Source of the DNA: Helianthus annuus
Taxonomy: Eukaryota > Streptophyta > Magnoliopsida > Asterales > Asteraceae
Direction of reading: 5' to 3'
DNA length: 64,000 nt
Assembly: GCF_002127325.2 (NCBI RefSeq)
Contig: NC_035436.2
Location: 123,302,271 to 123,366,270 of the forward strand
Shown here: positions 23,501 through 32,652 of the stretch, piece by piece
How positions within the stretch are numbered: the first letter of the stretch is position 1
How the letters are laid out: the number at the start of each line of letters is the position of its first letter
Position numbers and translations under genes: made by a program
Notes under the pieces: generated by a model
Told to the model about the DNA's origin: nothing
Seen by the model: the letters and a program-made list of their open reading frames with translations, nothing else
Databases searched by the model: none

Positions 23501-24191
23501 GTGCCATTAATCCTTTTGAGGACCAAGGAACAAAGGTTAGATCTAATGGGTACGGGCGAGCCCCACTCACGGTCCATGGGTGACCACTTAGAGTGCTGTT
23601 GTGTCCAGCGTCGAGAGTTCGACACTTAAATTTCCTACGCGGGTTGAGTACCTCCTATGTCGTTGCATATATTAATGTCCTCGCGAAACATTAATGATCA
23701 ACATGTTCATAGACGCTTTACATACCAACTTACAACACTATAACTTTCAAGTGTTTTTAATATTCATTTGACGCAAACTCGTAATACATGTATTTACAAA
23801 CTTTGATAATGTTTTCAACTTATGTAGAAGTAAGAGGACGTGTTGGTCCTACTTACAAAACTCTAGTGGGCTAGACTCACAGTTTTCATACAACATGTCG
23901 AGAAAATGATTTTACTAATTTTCTCCACAACTTTTTAACCGGTTATCAAAAAGATTTATTTTAAATCTTTTCAAAACAAACTATGAACTCGCTCAACTTT
24001 ATGTTGACTTTTTTCGCATGTTCTTTCTCAGGTTGCATTTTCAAAACTATGGAACGGTTGGAATAGGAGAACCCATGGGAATTCGAGTACTTAGCGGCGT
24101 TCATTTATAGAAGTCTTAGCTTATTTGCTTCCGCTGTGCAATGAAGATACCGGTCCAGTCACGCCATGCTCTGATATTTCGGGTTGTGACA
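19994..24191 (+). repeat. LARD 3' LTR
   Basis: 4198 bp. It matches the 5' LTR along its whole length with scattered substitutions and a longer (AT)n tract. It ends GGTTGTGACA and is followed by the duplicated TTTGA. Confidence 0.93.
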
Positions 24192-24701
24192 TTTGAAGAA
24201 TGCATAGAATTTTGACGCGGAGGCGGCTAAGCAGCAGATGGTCTTCTTGGCGTCGGTGTTGGAATCATACGAAGGGTTAGTAGCTGGAAAGATCGGTAAC
24301 ACAAACCTAACGAAAGAGGACTATGACCAAATAGATCCTGAAGAAATGGAGCTAATAGATATTCGTTGGGCTATGGCCAGTGCTGTTCGTAGAGCACATC
24401 GTTTTATGGAAATAACTGGTAGGAAGACGATTGGTGGTCCATCTACCAAGCCGGGGTTCGATAAATCCAAAGTGACATGCTTCAAGTGTAAGCAGAAGGG
24501 TCACTTCAAGCGAGAATGTAGAAACGCTTATGCTGGTGAATCGGAGAACCCTTTCAGAGATGATTATTACAAGAAGGCAATATACCATCAGAATAAATCT
24601 GAGCCGCCTAGATTGAAGCAGGGTGAAGAAAACAGAGAGAAATCTAGAGCTCTTGCGGTGATTTATGATGATGAGGGGTATGATTGGAACACGGTCCAAC
24701 A
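24192..24701 (+). pseudogene. gag: E2b gag, 3' part, fused to LTR end
   Basis: Continues the E2b gag beyond the LARD. After one in-frame TAG it is open and encodes the Gag linker and a CCHC zinc knuckle, CFKCKQKGHFKREC, then an acidic tail with YDDEGYDW. The last 16 bp, GGAACACGGTCCAACA at 24686-24701, are identical to the final 16 bp of the E2 LTR (11743-11758). This suggests that everything from late gag to the LTR end was deleted, leaving only the outer LTR tip. The following TAG belongs to flanking DNA. Confidence 0.8.
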
Positions 24702-25290
24702 TGCGTAGCAAAAGGTGCATGCATAACATATAAGTTTTCAAGTAATGACACAATGAGTGTTTGCTAAAATGGAGAAACGACCAAGTATTCCAAGCAAATG
24801 GGTGTTCGCCCTCAGCGAGGAAAGAAAAAAAAATCAATGCGATGCAACTACCATTAAGGGGAGTAGAGATGCAAACATCTACTCGCTAGAGGCAAAAGTG
24901 AGGATTTCAACAAAAGAAATTTAAGTACTTCCTGTTTGGCCAACTAAACTGGTATATACGTCGGATAATGGTGTTTGATTGAGTTGACAGATGTGGTTCC
25001 TAAGTAACAGCCCTTACGAGTTTTGACCTGGGTTCCAAAAGTCTACGTACATGTCTGTTAAATTCTCAAAGTTTCGTATTCTGTGTAACACTGTCTTGTG
25101 CATCGTGTAGGAAACACCATTTTGTGCATGTTTAAAAACAAGTTATTGTCCCACAATTTCCCCGGTATCCTTTATTCCTGAATTCACAGCTAATGACACT
25201 CGATCATTGATCAGTCGTGTAATAGTAGTTGGATCCTCACAGTTAGTTAAGTAAGAAGTTCGTTACTCCTCAGCAAGAGTTACAGGCTCT
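24702..25290. other. Unassigned degenerate DNA between E2b and E4
   Basis: No convincing gene on either strand. A short plus-strand string TWVPKV near 25025 resembles a copia Gag tail, but stops surround it. This is probably decayed transposon DNA. Confidence 0.4.
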
Positions 25291-26325
25291 TGGTAGTTGG
25301 TGCTCATTTGAAAATCATCGTCCTTCTTCTTAACGAGCAGAATTGGGGTTACCCAAAAGGGAATTTTGGTCTGTTATCTTCCTTCTCTATCAACTTCTGA
25401 GGTTACACTGCCAATCCTTGCATCTCCAAAGGTGTAAGTCACTAAGGTGCATCGAATACAGGCGCGACGCCTGGAATCAAACTGATGCGAAATTCGACTA
25501 GTCGTTGAGGAGATAATTCTGGTAAGTCTTCGGGGAAGACTTCAGGATATTTCCTTATCACAGGGGTATCTTCGAGTTTTGTTTCTTCGGCTCCCTTGTC
25601 CCAGACACGAGCCAAGAAAACAACGCATCCTTTACGCAACAACCTTCGTGCCTTCCAGCAATTAGTAATTTGTAGGGGCGTATCCTGCTTCATGAGTCAC
25701 GATCGTTTCTTTATTCGCCATCGGGATGCGGACATCAATCTTCGCTCGATCACTCAGAAATTAATCCATCCTAGTTACCTCGTCAAAGTTTCCCAACTCA
25801 ACTGGCAGTAGAGCGACCGTGAACTTACGCTCTCTGGGTTCTATCTTGCCGTTTTTAGTTACTGCGTTGGCTTCCACTAGCTTTACCTAGCTAGTTCCAT
25901 CGAGTGCGAGTTATCTAACTTACTTGCTACTAACCCAAGTATACTTTCAAACTCTAGAGATGCGAAGCTTAGAATTTGCAACAGTATTTGACAATACAGA
26001 TGCACAACGTTGAGTAGTATGGAACGTACCGATATCCATGCTTGAATTCCTGGCGTGTCTCCCTAGCTCCGGTGTTGAGCTTTCATTCTTGTGCCTGATC
26101 GCTTTTAGGGCAATACCTTCTGAAATGCTTATTGCTTCCACAGTTAATACAACCTCGAGCACGTTTCTGTCTGCCACTTGTCCTGCCTGGATAATCGTCA
26201 CTGTCGTTGTTCCCTCCGTGATTCTCACTACTATCTTGGCCTCCTTTTCTATGTTTAATATCTTGCCTACAAGTTTCCTTAGGATGCCCTCTCTTGCCAC
26301 AGTTATCACATTTTCCATATTTACA
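25291..26325 (-). pseudogene. pol: E4 protease-RT remnant (Ty3/gypsy)
   Basis: Read on the minus strand after gag. There is a second zinc knuckle (CGKRGHPKETC), then INCGSNKHFRRYC. A protease-like GTFHTTQRCASVL follows in a shifted frame, and its catalytic DSG/DTG has decayed to SNT. A linker (KFTVALLPVELGNFDEVTRMD, then IDVRIPMANKETIV) follows. The start of reverse transcriptase is KYPEVFPEDLPELSP with VEFRISLIPG, then TPILLVKKKDDDFQMSTNY. Similarity stops near 25291, before the RT active site. Several stops and frameshifts are present. It is clearly an old, truncated copy. Confidence 0.78.
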
Positions 26326-27162
26326 TCACCCGACATGATAGCGTAGACAATTGTCGCACTTAGGTAGAATACCAATGTAGTCTTTTCCCTTTTTGGCCTT
26401 CTTCTTGTTACTCGCCCGAGTAACCATCTTGAAATTTACGAGCTTTCTCTTGTTATCCCCAGATGACTCTACAGGAGTCTCCCTTTTCTCGTCCGTAGTG
26501 GAAAATTTTCCTAGTCTAACTGCTTCTTCAGTGAGCGTTATGCTTGTATTGATAGCCTCGGTGATTGTTGAAGGTTTAGATGTTGTTACCAGGCTTAGAA
26601 TCTGAGGTGCCAATCCCCCTATGAAAAGTTCAATTCTCTTAAACTCCGGTCCCACCAGGAGCGTAGCAACTTGTGATAAATCGTTAAATCTCTGCACATA
26701 CTCAGCTATCTTTGGTCCTTCCATTTTCAAGTTCCACAGTTCAGTTTCCAACTTCTGGACTTTTGCCCTCGAGCAATATCTCTTACGCATTTGTTCTTTC
26801 AGTTTGTCCCATGTCAAAGCATATGCATCGGTCTCGCCCATTGTCTGAACATGAAGGTTCCACCATGACAGAGCCCCATCTATGAATAGTCCAGCTATGT
26901 ATGTGACCTGATGTTCTGGGGCACATTTGCTCAATCGTAGTACGGAATCCGTCTTCTCAACCCAGCGTACGAAGGCTAAGGCACCCCCGGTGCCGTTGAA
27001 TTTTCGAGGTTTGTGGTCTAAGAACTGCTTGTTGGTGCAGCCTTTGCTGTGTTCGGAGCGAAGGGCCTCGAGCTGTGCAATGGCCTGTGAGATGCGCTCT
27101 TGTAGTTCTGCCACTGTTGTTGGCGGAGGGTTGTTGATATTGACGTTCCCTTGTATCGACAT
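26326..27162 (-). CDS. gag: E4 Gag (Ty3/gypsy capsid), remnant ORF
   Basis: 278 codons from an ATG at 27162. The retrotransposon Gag fold is recognisable: RKFNGTGGALAFVRWVEKTD, GALSWWNLHVQT, WDKLKEQMRKRYC, EYVQRFNDLSQVA and FIGGLAPQI. The ORF stops at the first zinc-binding segment (PKCDNC then HVG and a stop), but the frame continues into a second knuckle, so the stop is a lesion. It would form the gypsy capsid. Upstream on the same strand are a solo LTR insertion and an extra ORF. Confidence 0.83.
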   Translation of the reverse strand: MSIQGNVNINNPPPTTVAELQERISQAIAQLEALRSEHSKGCTNKQFLDHKPRKFNGTGGALAFVRWVEKTDSVLRLSKCAPEHQVTYIAGLFIDGALSWWNLHVQTMGETDAYALTWDKLKEQMRKRYCSRAKVQKLETELWNLKMEGPKIAEYVQRFNDLSQVATLLVGPEFKRIELFIGGLAPQILSLVTTSKPSTITEAINTSITLTEEAVRLGKFSTTDEKRETPVESSGDNKRKLVNFKMVTRASNKKKAKKGKDYIGILPKCDNCLRYHVG

Positions 27163-27192
27163 ATTCTAAGAAGAAGATTGGTTAGGCCAGGT

Positions 27193-27738
27193 TGTTGGTG
27201 CATTCATCTGTCGTCTTCGTCTTATGTCGAGTCTCGGGTTCGTTGCGGTTTGGAACAAGGATTATGTCATCATCATTGATGATGACATCACCATAGTGAC
27301 ATCATCATTGCATCATCACATGAAGACAAAACAAGGTTTTAAGATGTAACCGTTTGAATATGGTTTCCTTTGAATTGTCATGACCATTTGAATGGTCCAA
27401 TTAGATGAGTCCGTTTGAAGGCCCAATCGTTTGAAGGGAGTCCGTTTGAAAGGCTTGTAACCGTTTGAAGATTGTGTCCGTTTGAAAGGTGTTTTGTCAC
27501 TTTCAAACAGAAGGGCTTGGCCTATAAATACCCTTCAAACGATCTCAGTTGTAACGGTCTTGTTTCCGACGGCGAAGCTCCGTCGAAGTGTCTCCGTGAC
27601 TGTATTTGCTTTATAATCAATACAAGAGACAGTTAATAGTGAATTCAAGCTAAACGAAGACCAAATCAATGTATTCCGCCTCTGATTCGGTCTGAGCACT
27701 CTTCTGATTGACTCGTTAGGTCGTTTCACGATCCTACA
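27193..27738 (+). repeat. Solo LTR with target duplication
   Basis: 546 bp starting TGTTGGTGCA and ending TCCTACA, flanked by perfect 5-bp duplications CAGGT (27188-27192 and 27739-27743). No internal region is present, so the element was lost by LTR-LTR recombination. CCTATAAATACC near 27522 is a TATA box. Upstream, CCGTTTGAA-type words occur about eight times. Near the TATA they occur inverted twice. A 25-bp palindrome (27264-27288, 12-bp arms) lies near its left end. The start resembles that of E1, suggesting a copia element. Confidence 0.92.
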
Positions 27739-27743
27739 CAGGT

Positions 27744-28145
27744 CTTATTTGTTCAGGAAGTGCATTTAGTTGTTTGCTGGTCATACGTACATACACATCA
27801 TAGATAATTATATCAACCAATCAAGTAGTAGCATAATTATAGCACAACCAAGTAATTTGGGAATTGTGTTTAATGAGAGCATAGTAAGCAAACACGTAGC
27901 ATTATAATTACAGCACACATTTATGGATTAACAATCATGCTTAACGAAAACATAACGACTGAGCTTTCGTTGGTCATTGGCCACAAAGTATTGTCGCATG
28001 TTTTATGATGATTGGGCTCTCATTATTCTCCGACCATAATTGTATCGTCTTTCAAAATGTATCACATCACTAAGGACACAGGGTCACCCTACCCTTACCC
28101 AACAAGTATATCAGTGTATCAAAATCACATAGTCTGAAGTGGTCT
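27744..28145. other. E4 leader between gag and extra ORF
   Basis: AT-rich non-coding sequence of the minus-strand element. No gene or clear motif seen. Confidence 0.5.
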
Positions 28146-29556
28146 TTAAAAGTCTCCACAATCCCGGCTTATCATTAGTGTCTTTGTCCAAAAGAAATCC
28201 GCATCATCCCGAAACCAACTATACTGGTGACTGAGGTGGAAGAGGAAAGAAAAGTGAACTGTTAACATGCGTGGACTTCCTCCTCGGTTTGTGTATACAT
28301 CGAAGTAATTATCTGCTCTACCGCTCGACAGTATAGAAATGAGCATCAGAAACCTGGGAAAGGGGTAATAGCAACGGTTGAGAGCGCAAAGGAACCTTGA
28401 TAAATGTGGAGGATCAAAGTATGCTGGCAATAGACAGGGTGGAGGACGTGATGTCAGCTCAAGCCCCAATATTTTGCGACTCATATTCACAAACTGTGGT
28501 TGATGTGATAGGTGTACTCATCCCGTGTGTAGCCTCCATAAAGTGAGGGATGGTAAGGGTCTAAAATCAGTATAGTGTATGATAGGAACCATCGAAATGG
28601 CTCGTCCAGCGCTGTGGAGTTGAAAGTAGCAAATGGTGCGGCTTGTGAGGTCGTAGAAAATGCTACAACAGCAATAGGGATCGTTACGCGGGTGCCGGCC
28701 TGGAGTACCTTTCCGGGGTGCGGGTAAGTCCTAAGAGAAAGCGATGGGCATGCCCGTGCAATGGACGTCGGTCTCCATAGCGGTTGCGGGTGCAAAAACA
28801 AACGTCTCAACCAATGAGGAGGTCGTCAGGTGCAGGTACTGGGTCAGATATAAGGGATGCAATGTCTGGTAAACCAAAAAGAAACAGGGTCATGATCAAT
28901 CAAGGGTGCAGGATTAGTAGGTGCAACATCAAGCTGACCCAAAAGGAACAGGAGCTGGCTCAGGAGCTGGCTCTGGGTCGAGTAATGGTGTGTGCCTCGA
29001 GCAGGTGATAGTGCAGCAGTCATGACGGCATCGTCGTCCATGTCAGTGGTAGAAAGCTGTAATCCGGCTGTCTGTAAGACTGCAGATGTCACAGACTCTA
29101 AGGAGTCTGAAACCGAGTCCATGCTAGAATCAGAGGGTGGCTTGTTAACAGGGGTCTTAAGAAGTGAAATTAGTAACAATATTCTCGTCTAACTTTCCAT
29201 CATCATAGGTGTTATCAGAAGGACCATCAATAACATGCCAATGTCATCATCAATTATTCGTTGAGTAGCCTACCTTCGGAAGGAATGTCCACAGGAGGCG
29301 CATTGTCGAGGATCGGAGCCATGGTGTGTTCACCATCGGGATGACCAGTGATGAAGTGGTCATGGACTGAAACAAGAGTGACAGGGGGATTCTTGTCGGG
29401 GAACCCATTTAGCAAGGGTAAATCGTCACCAGAATCTGGAAGTGCGGACTGTTGGAAGTCATCCTCGTCCTTGGTCAGCATATCGGGATCACTCTCAGTG
29501 TCTATCGTAAATATCTCTGGCACAAATGTAATTCCATTATTTGTGGTGGTGGCCAT
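28146..29556 (-). pseudogene. E4 extra ORF upstream of gag (acidic, Pro-rich accessory protein), broken
   Basis: On the gag strand but 5' of gag. The first frame begins MATTTNNGITFVPEIF, then ESDPDMLTKDEDDF, DDLPLLNGFPD and GHPDGEHTMAPIL. It stops at 29254. Further segments in other frames are SLESVTSAVLQTAGLQLSTTD, DEPFRWF with DPYHPS and GYTRDE, and SRKILGLELTSRPPPC near 28470. Their order matches one long protein, so this is a single ORF with several stops and frameshifts. From memory, predicted proteins with these motifs are frequent in composite-family genomes. No enzymatic motif is visible and the function is unknown. Confidence 0.65.
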
Positions 29557-29592
29557 AGGGTCATCACGTTTGAAAATTCGCTTTCTAATCAA

Positions 29593-29731
29593 AGTGACAT
29601 GTGTGCCGGTCCATAATAGTCATAGCATGTATATCCATAGTAATCACTAACAATTAGTGTATGCGAACAAAAGTAATTTATCATGTAGTCATGTATTCAC
29701 ATTGCTTTTTACGAAACTTTCTATCCTTCCT
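29593..29731. other. E4 leader, short non-coding stretch
   Basis: AT-rich, nothing recognisable, between the extra ORF and the palindrome array. Confidence 0.5.
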
Positions 29732-29808
29732 AGCCTCTCAGACTAAACTTCCCAGTCTCTCACACTAAACATCCAGTCTCTCAAACTAAACACCCAGTCT
29801 CTAGGACT
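29732..29808 (-). repeat. Palindrome array in E4 leader, left part
   Basis: Four units of the type AGTCT-CTC-AGACT at about 21-bp spacing, two of them with a changed base. The array is cut by E3 and continues at 42567. The joint sequence is restored by removing E3 and one AAAAC copy. Confidence 0.85.
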
Positions 29809-29813
29809 AAAAC

Positions 29814-30604
29814 TGTTAGCAAACTTTATTTGTAAGTATTGAAGAAAATCTCAATCAACTAGATCTCTGAAGAAGATAACAGTCCTGAAGAACACAGCAA
29901 GATGAAGAAAAATAGTTGGGACAACTGAAAAGCAAAGTATCTGCTACAAAGAATCCCAAGTTGATAAAGAGTTGATTTGGATTATCAGAGAAGGTCGTTT
30001 CTGATGGATCTGATGATATTTCTGATGAAATATCATTAGTTTCTGACAAATTCTGATCATCAAACTTTCTGATGATTTGTTCACCAGAATTTCTGATGAA
30101 GTGGCTTATCAGAAATTCTGATGACAGACCCACTTGTCTAAAATCACAACTCTATCCTGCCACCCATGACCGAAGCATGACATTATTGGTTTTCATGATT
30201 ACAAATTCAACTTGAAGGATTGATTCAATGAATATGTCAAATTGCTACTTTATGCAGGAATTATTGCATGAATAAACAATTGTTTATTCATGTCCACAGC
30301 CGTCTATAAATAGAAGGCTCGAGAGGCAGAAGATACTTGAGTTTGAAGCTTAGCATTCACATACAAACACTCAAACTCCAACTGCTCTTCTCACCCACAG
30401 AAATCAAGATTCATTTGTATTAGATAATAAACTTACAATCACCTTGTTAAATTAATTTGTTTCAAAGTGATATAAACTTGGTAATTCTGTAGGTCTTGTT
30501 TCTTGAAAGTCTGATTTCCATTTCCGCACATCTTTTTCACATATACTGAAATCACTTGCCATATTACGTAAAAAGAAGTTGTTAAGGCCATACTGGGTCC
30601 AACA
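29814..30604 (+). repeat. E3 5' LTR
   Basis: Matches 41768-42557. TATA box TCTATAAATAG near 30303-30313. Between 29983 and 30125 the word TCTGATGA and its complement recur about ten times. They include a perfect palindrome with 10-bp arms, 30013-30022 and 30027-30036. In the 3' LTR the same palindrome has 12-bp arms (41965-41976, 41981-41992). Confidence 0.95.
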
Positions 30605-30606
30605 AT

Positions 30607-30618
30607 TGGTATCAGAGC
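30607..30618 (+). promoter_or_regulatory. E3 primer-binding site
   Basis: TGGTATCAGAGC two bases after the LTR, initiator tRNA-Met type. Confidence 0.92.
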
Positions 30619-30672
30619 AGATTGAATAAATTATTTTCAAACGATCAATCGCTCTTCTTCTTTTTTCTAAAT

Positions 30673-32652
30673 ATGGCCAGCTTTCAAACCTGGAATAATG
30701 CTTTTAACATTGGTTCTATGTCCAAACCTCCGACTCTAGTCAGAGAGGAATACCCCCAATGGAAAATCAGGATGGTCAATTTCCTTAATGGTCATGACCG
30801 AGCTCTGTTTCAATCCATTGAGAGGGGTCCACATATACCAATGACTGAAATACCAGCAATTCCAGCAACTGACCAAACACCAGGAATCCCTGCCTCTCGT
30901 GCTCCAAAAAGTGAAATAAACTGGAGCCCGGAAGACAAGGATCTGGTGGTTAAGGATGAAAGAGCAAAATCACTCTTAATAATGGCCATCCCTAATGACA
31001 TATTTTCACAAGTTGATGCTTGTGCATCAGCCAAGGAAATATGGGATCAGTTGGAAAATCTTTGTGAAGGAGGAGAAAGGATGAAAAGAAACAAGAGAAC
31101 AAACAACGTCTCATCCTATGAAGGGTTTAAAAGTTTACCTAATGAAAAGTTAAATGACACATATCAAAGGTTCACAAAACTTTTAAACGAGCTAAAGAAA
31201 TTTGGAATAACTAAATCAAATGATGAAAGAAACATTAAATTTCTTGATGCTTTGCCTAGAGAATGGAGAAGTCTCACAATGACTTTGTCCTCAACCTTAG
31301 AACTAGGAAACATGAGTCTTCACGACTTATATAGCATCTTGATCTCCAGAGAGGAAGAAATATTTGAAGAAACTATTCAAAGAGGGGGATCTTTAGCTCT
31401 TATCTCTAACTCACAAAGACAAACAACTTCCAATGATCCACAACCATCAAGCAGCCAGGCCTTTGAAACTTATGATTCATCATCAGATTTTTCAGCCTTT
31501 GCTGATGCAATAGCACTGCTCACCAAAACATTTGAGCAAAGGTTGAGGGGAGGAGGCCAGAGGTACCAGAGGAGTGATAGAAGGAGGATGGATGATAGAT
31601 CTAAAGAAGATGTTAGATCTAAGGATAAAGGAAAGGCTGAGGTGGTGTGTTACAAGTGCAAGCAAAGAGGTCATTATGCATCTGAGTGTAAGACCAAGAA
31701 GCTGAAAGATGTTGCTTACTATGAAAAGAAGCTTGAGGAAGCTAAGAAGCAACAACAGCAAGTCAGCTTTATTGCTGGAACAGATACATGGTTATCTAAT
31801 GACTCTTCTGATGAAGAAGAAGAAGAAATGGCCAACTTCTGTCTCATGGCACTTTCTGATGACATACCAGAGACTTCAGGACAACAGGTAAGTTTAGACA
31901 ATCTTGATCTTGAACACAAGATAGATGAGCTCATGTCAGATTTTTTAAACCTGCAAGTTAAACATCAATCAGATGGTAAAATATCTGATGAGTTGCAGAG
32001 GACCTTGAATAAAATCATTCTTGAAAACCAATTACTAATAGAACAAAGTTTAGATCAAAGAGCTAAAATTGAGTTCTATGAAAATGAAAGAAGAGATCTT
32101 TACAAGAAAAACAATGACAAAGAAATTAATGTAAGAGGTTTTCAAGAAGCAAAAGAATTCATAAATTTCATAGAGTCCACTCCAAAGAACAAAGGAGAAG
32201 GGTTGGGTTATGTAAGAACAAACAATAACAAACCTACCGTCTTTGTAAAAGCTACTCAACAGAATTCTGATAAATACTTATCAGAATCTGATTCTGAAAC
32301 TTGCAAATCAACATGTTCTGAATACTCCTTTGACAAGCCAAATTTTGAACCAAAAAAAAAAAGTGAATGGAGTCAAGAGTTTGTAAAAACTCCAGAAGCA
32401 TGTCACTCATCTTTTCAAAACTATCCCTACATTCCATCACAAGAAGGAAAATCAGAAATTTCTGATGATTCCTGTATGTGTGTTGAAATACTGACGCTTG
32501 TTCAACACCATCTCCAAAAGAAAAACAAAAATTCTGTTAATGGCTCAGCATCCAACAGAAATTCTGATGAAAGGTCATCTAGAAGAATTAATAGAACCAG
32601 AATATCATCAGAAAGTGTACCCAAGCATGCCTGGGTACCTAAATCCCTCTAA
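30673..32652 (+). CDS. gag: E3 Gag, intact copia capsid/nucleocapsid
   Basis: I chose the ATG at 30673 (MASFQTWNNAFNIGSMSKPP), giving 659 aa. Upstream in-frame codons are not typical Gag. Residues about 20-230 form a full UBN2-type capsid core (REEYPQWKIRMVNFLNG, AKEIWDQLENLCEGG, DTYQRFTKLLNELKKFG, IKFLDALPREWRSL). A CCHC knuckle, CYKCKQRGHYASEC, lies near residue 323. Then come an acidic segment with DSSDEEEEE, a coiled coil (about 415-490) and a Ser-rich tail ending WVPKSL. This is longer than a minimal copia Gag, as usual for Sireviruses. The stop precedes the protease by about 25 bp. Confidence 0.92.
   Translation: MASFQTWNNAFNIGSMSKPPTLVREEYPQWKIRMVNFLNGHDRALFQSIERGPHIPMTEIPAIPATDQTPGIPASRAPKSEINWSPEDKDLVVKDERAKSLLIMAIPNDIFSQVDACASAKEIWDQLENLCEGGERMKRNKRTNNVSSYEGFKSLPNEKLNDTYQRFTKLLNELKKFGITKSNDERNIKFLDALPREWRSLTMTLSSTLELGNMSLHDLYSILISREEEIFEETIQRGGSLALISNSQRQTTSNDPQPSSSQAFETYDSSSDFSAFADAIALLTKTFEQRLRGGGQRYQRSDRRRMDDRSKEDVRSKDKGKAEVVCYKCKQRGHYASECKTKKLKDVAYYEKKLEEAKKQQQQVSFIAGTDTWLSNDSSDEEEEEMANFCLMALSDDIPETSGQQVSLDNLDLEHKIDELMSDFLNLQVKHQSDGKISDELQRTLNKIILENQLLIEQSLDQRAKIEFYENERRDLYKKNNDKEINVRGFQEAKEFINFIESTPKNKGEGLGYVRTNNNKPTVFVKATQQNSDKYLSESDSETCKSTCSEYSFDKPNFEPKKKSEWSQEFVKTPEACHSSFQNYPYIPSQEGKSEISDDSCMCVEILTLVQHHLQKKNKNSVNGSASNRNSDERSSRRINRTRISSESVPKHAWVPKSL

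Larger units (their letters stand above)
13347..24191 (+). mobile_element. LARD: large non-coding LTR-retrotransposon derivative
   Basis: Two direct repeats of 4177 bp (13347-17523) and 4198 bp (19994-24191) flank a 2470-bp interior. The 5-bp duplication TTTGA is at 13342-13346 and 24192-24196. The ends are TGTGACAACC and GGTTGTGACA, near-inverted. A PBS, a PPT, and an AAATTTCG/CGAAATTT palindrome before the PPT point to Ty3/gypsy (Tekay-like) origin. No gag or pol is present. This is the LARD class known from cereals: very long LTRs and a non-coding, structured interior. LTRs differ by roughly 1% by eye plus microsatellite length, so the insertion is young. It splits E2b gag. Confidence 0.93.

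Noticed and set aside
24702..25290. Possible continuation of E4 RT or of copia gag
   Set aside because: Neither strand shows the expected RT blocks; a single TWVPKV string is too little evidence.
26038..27169. Plus-strand ORFs opposite E4 gag
   Set aside because: Shadows of the minus-strand Gag frame.
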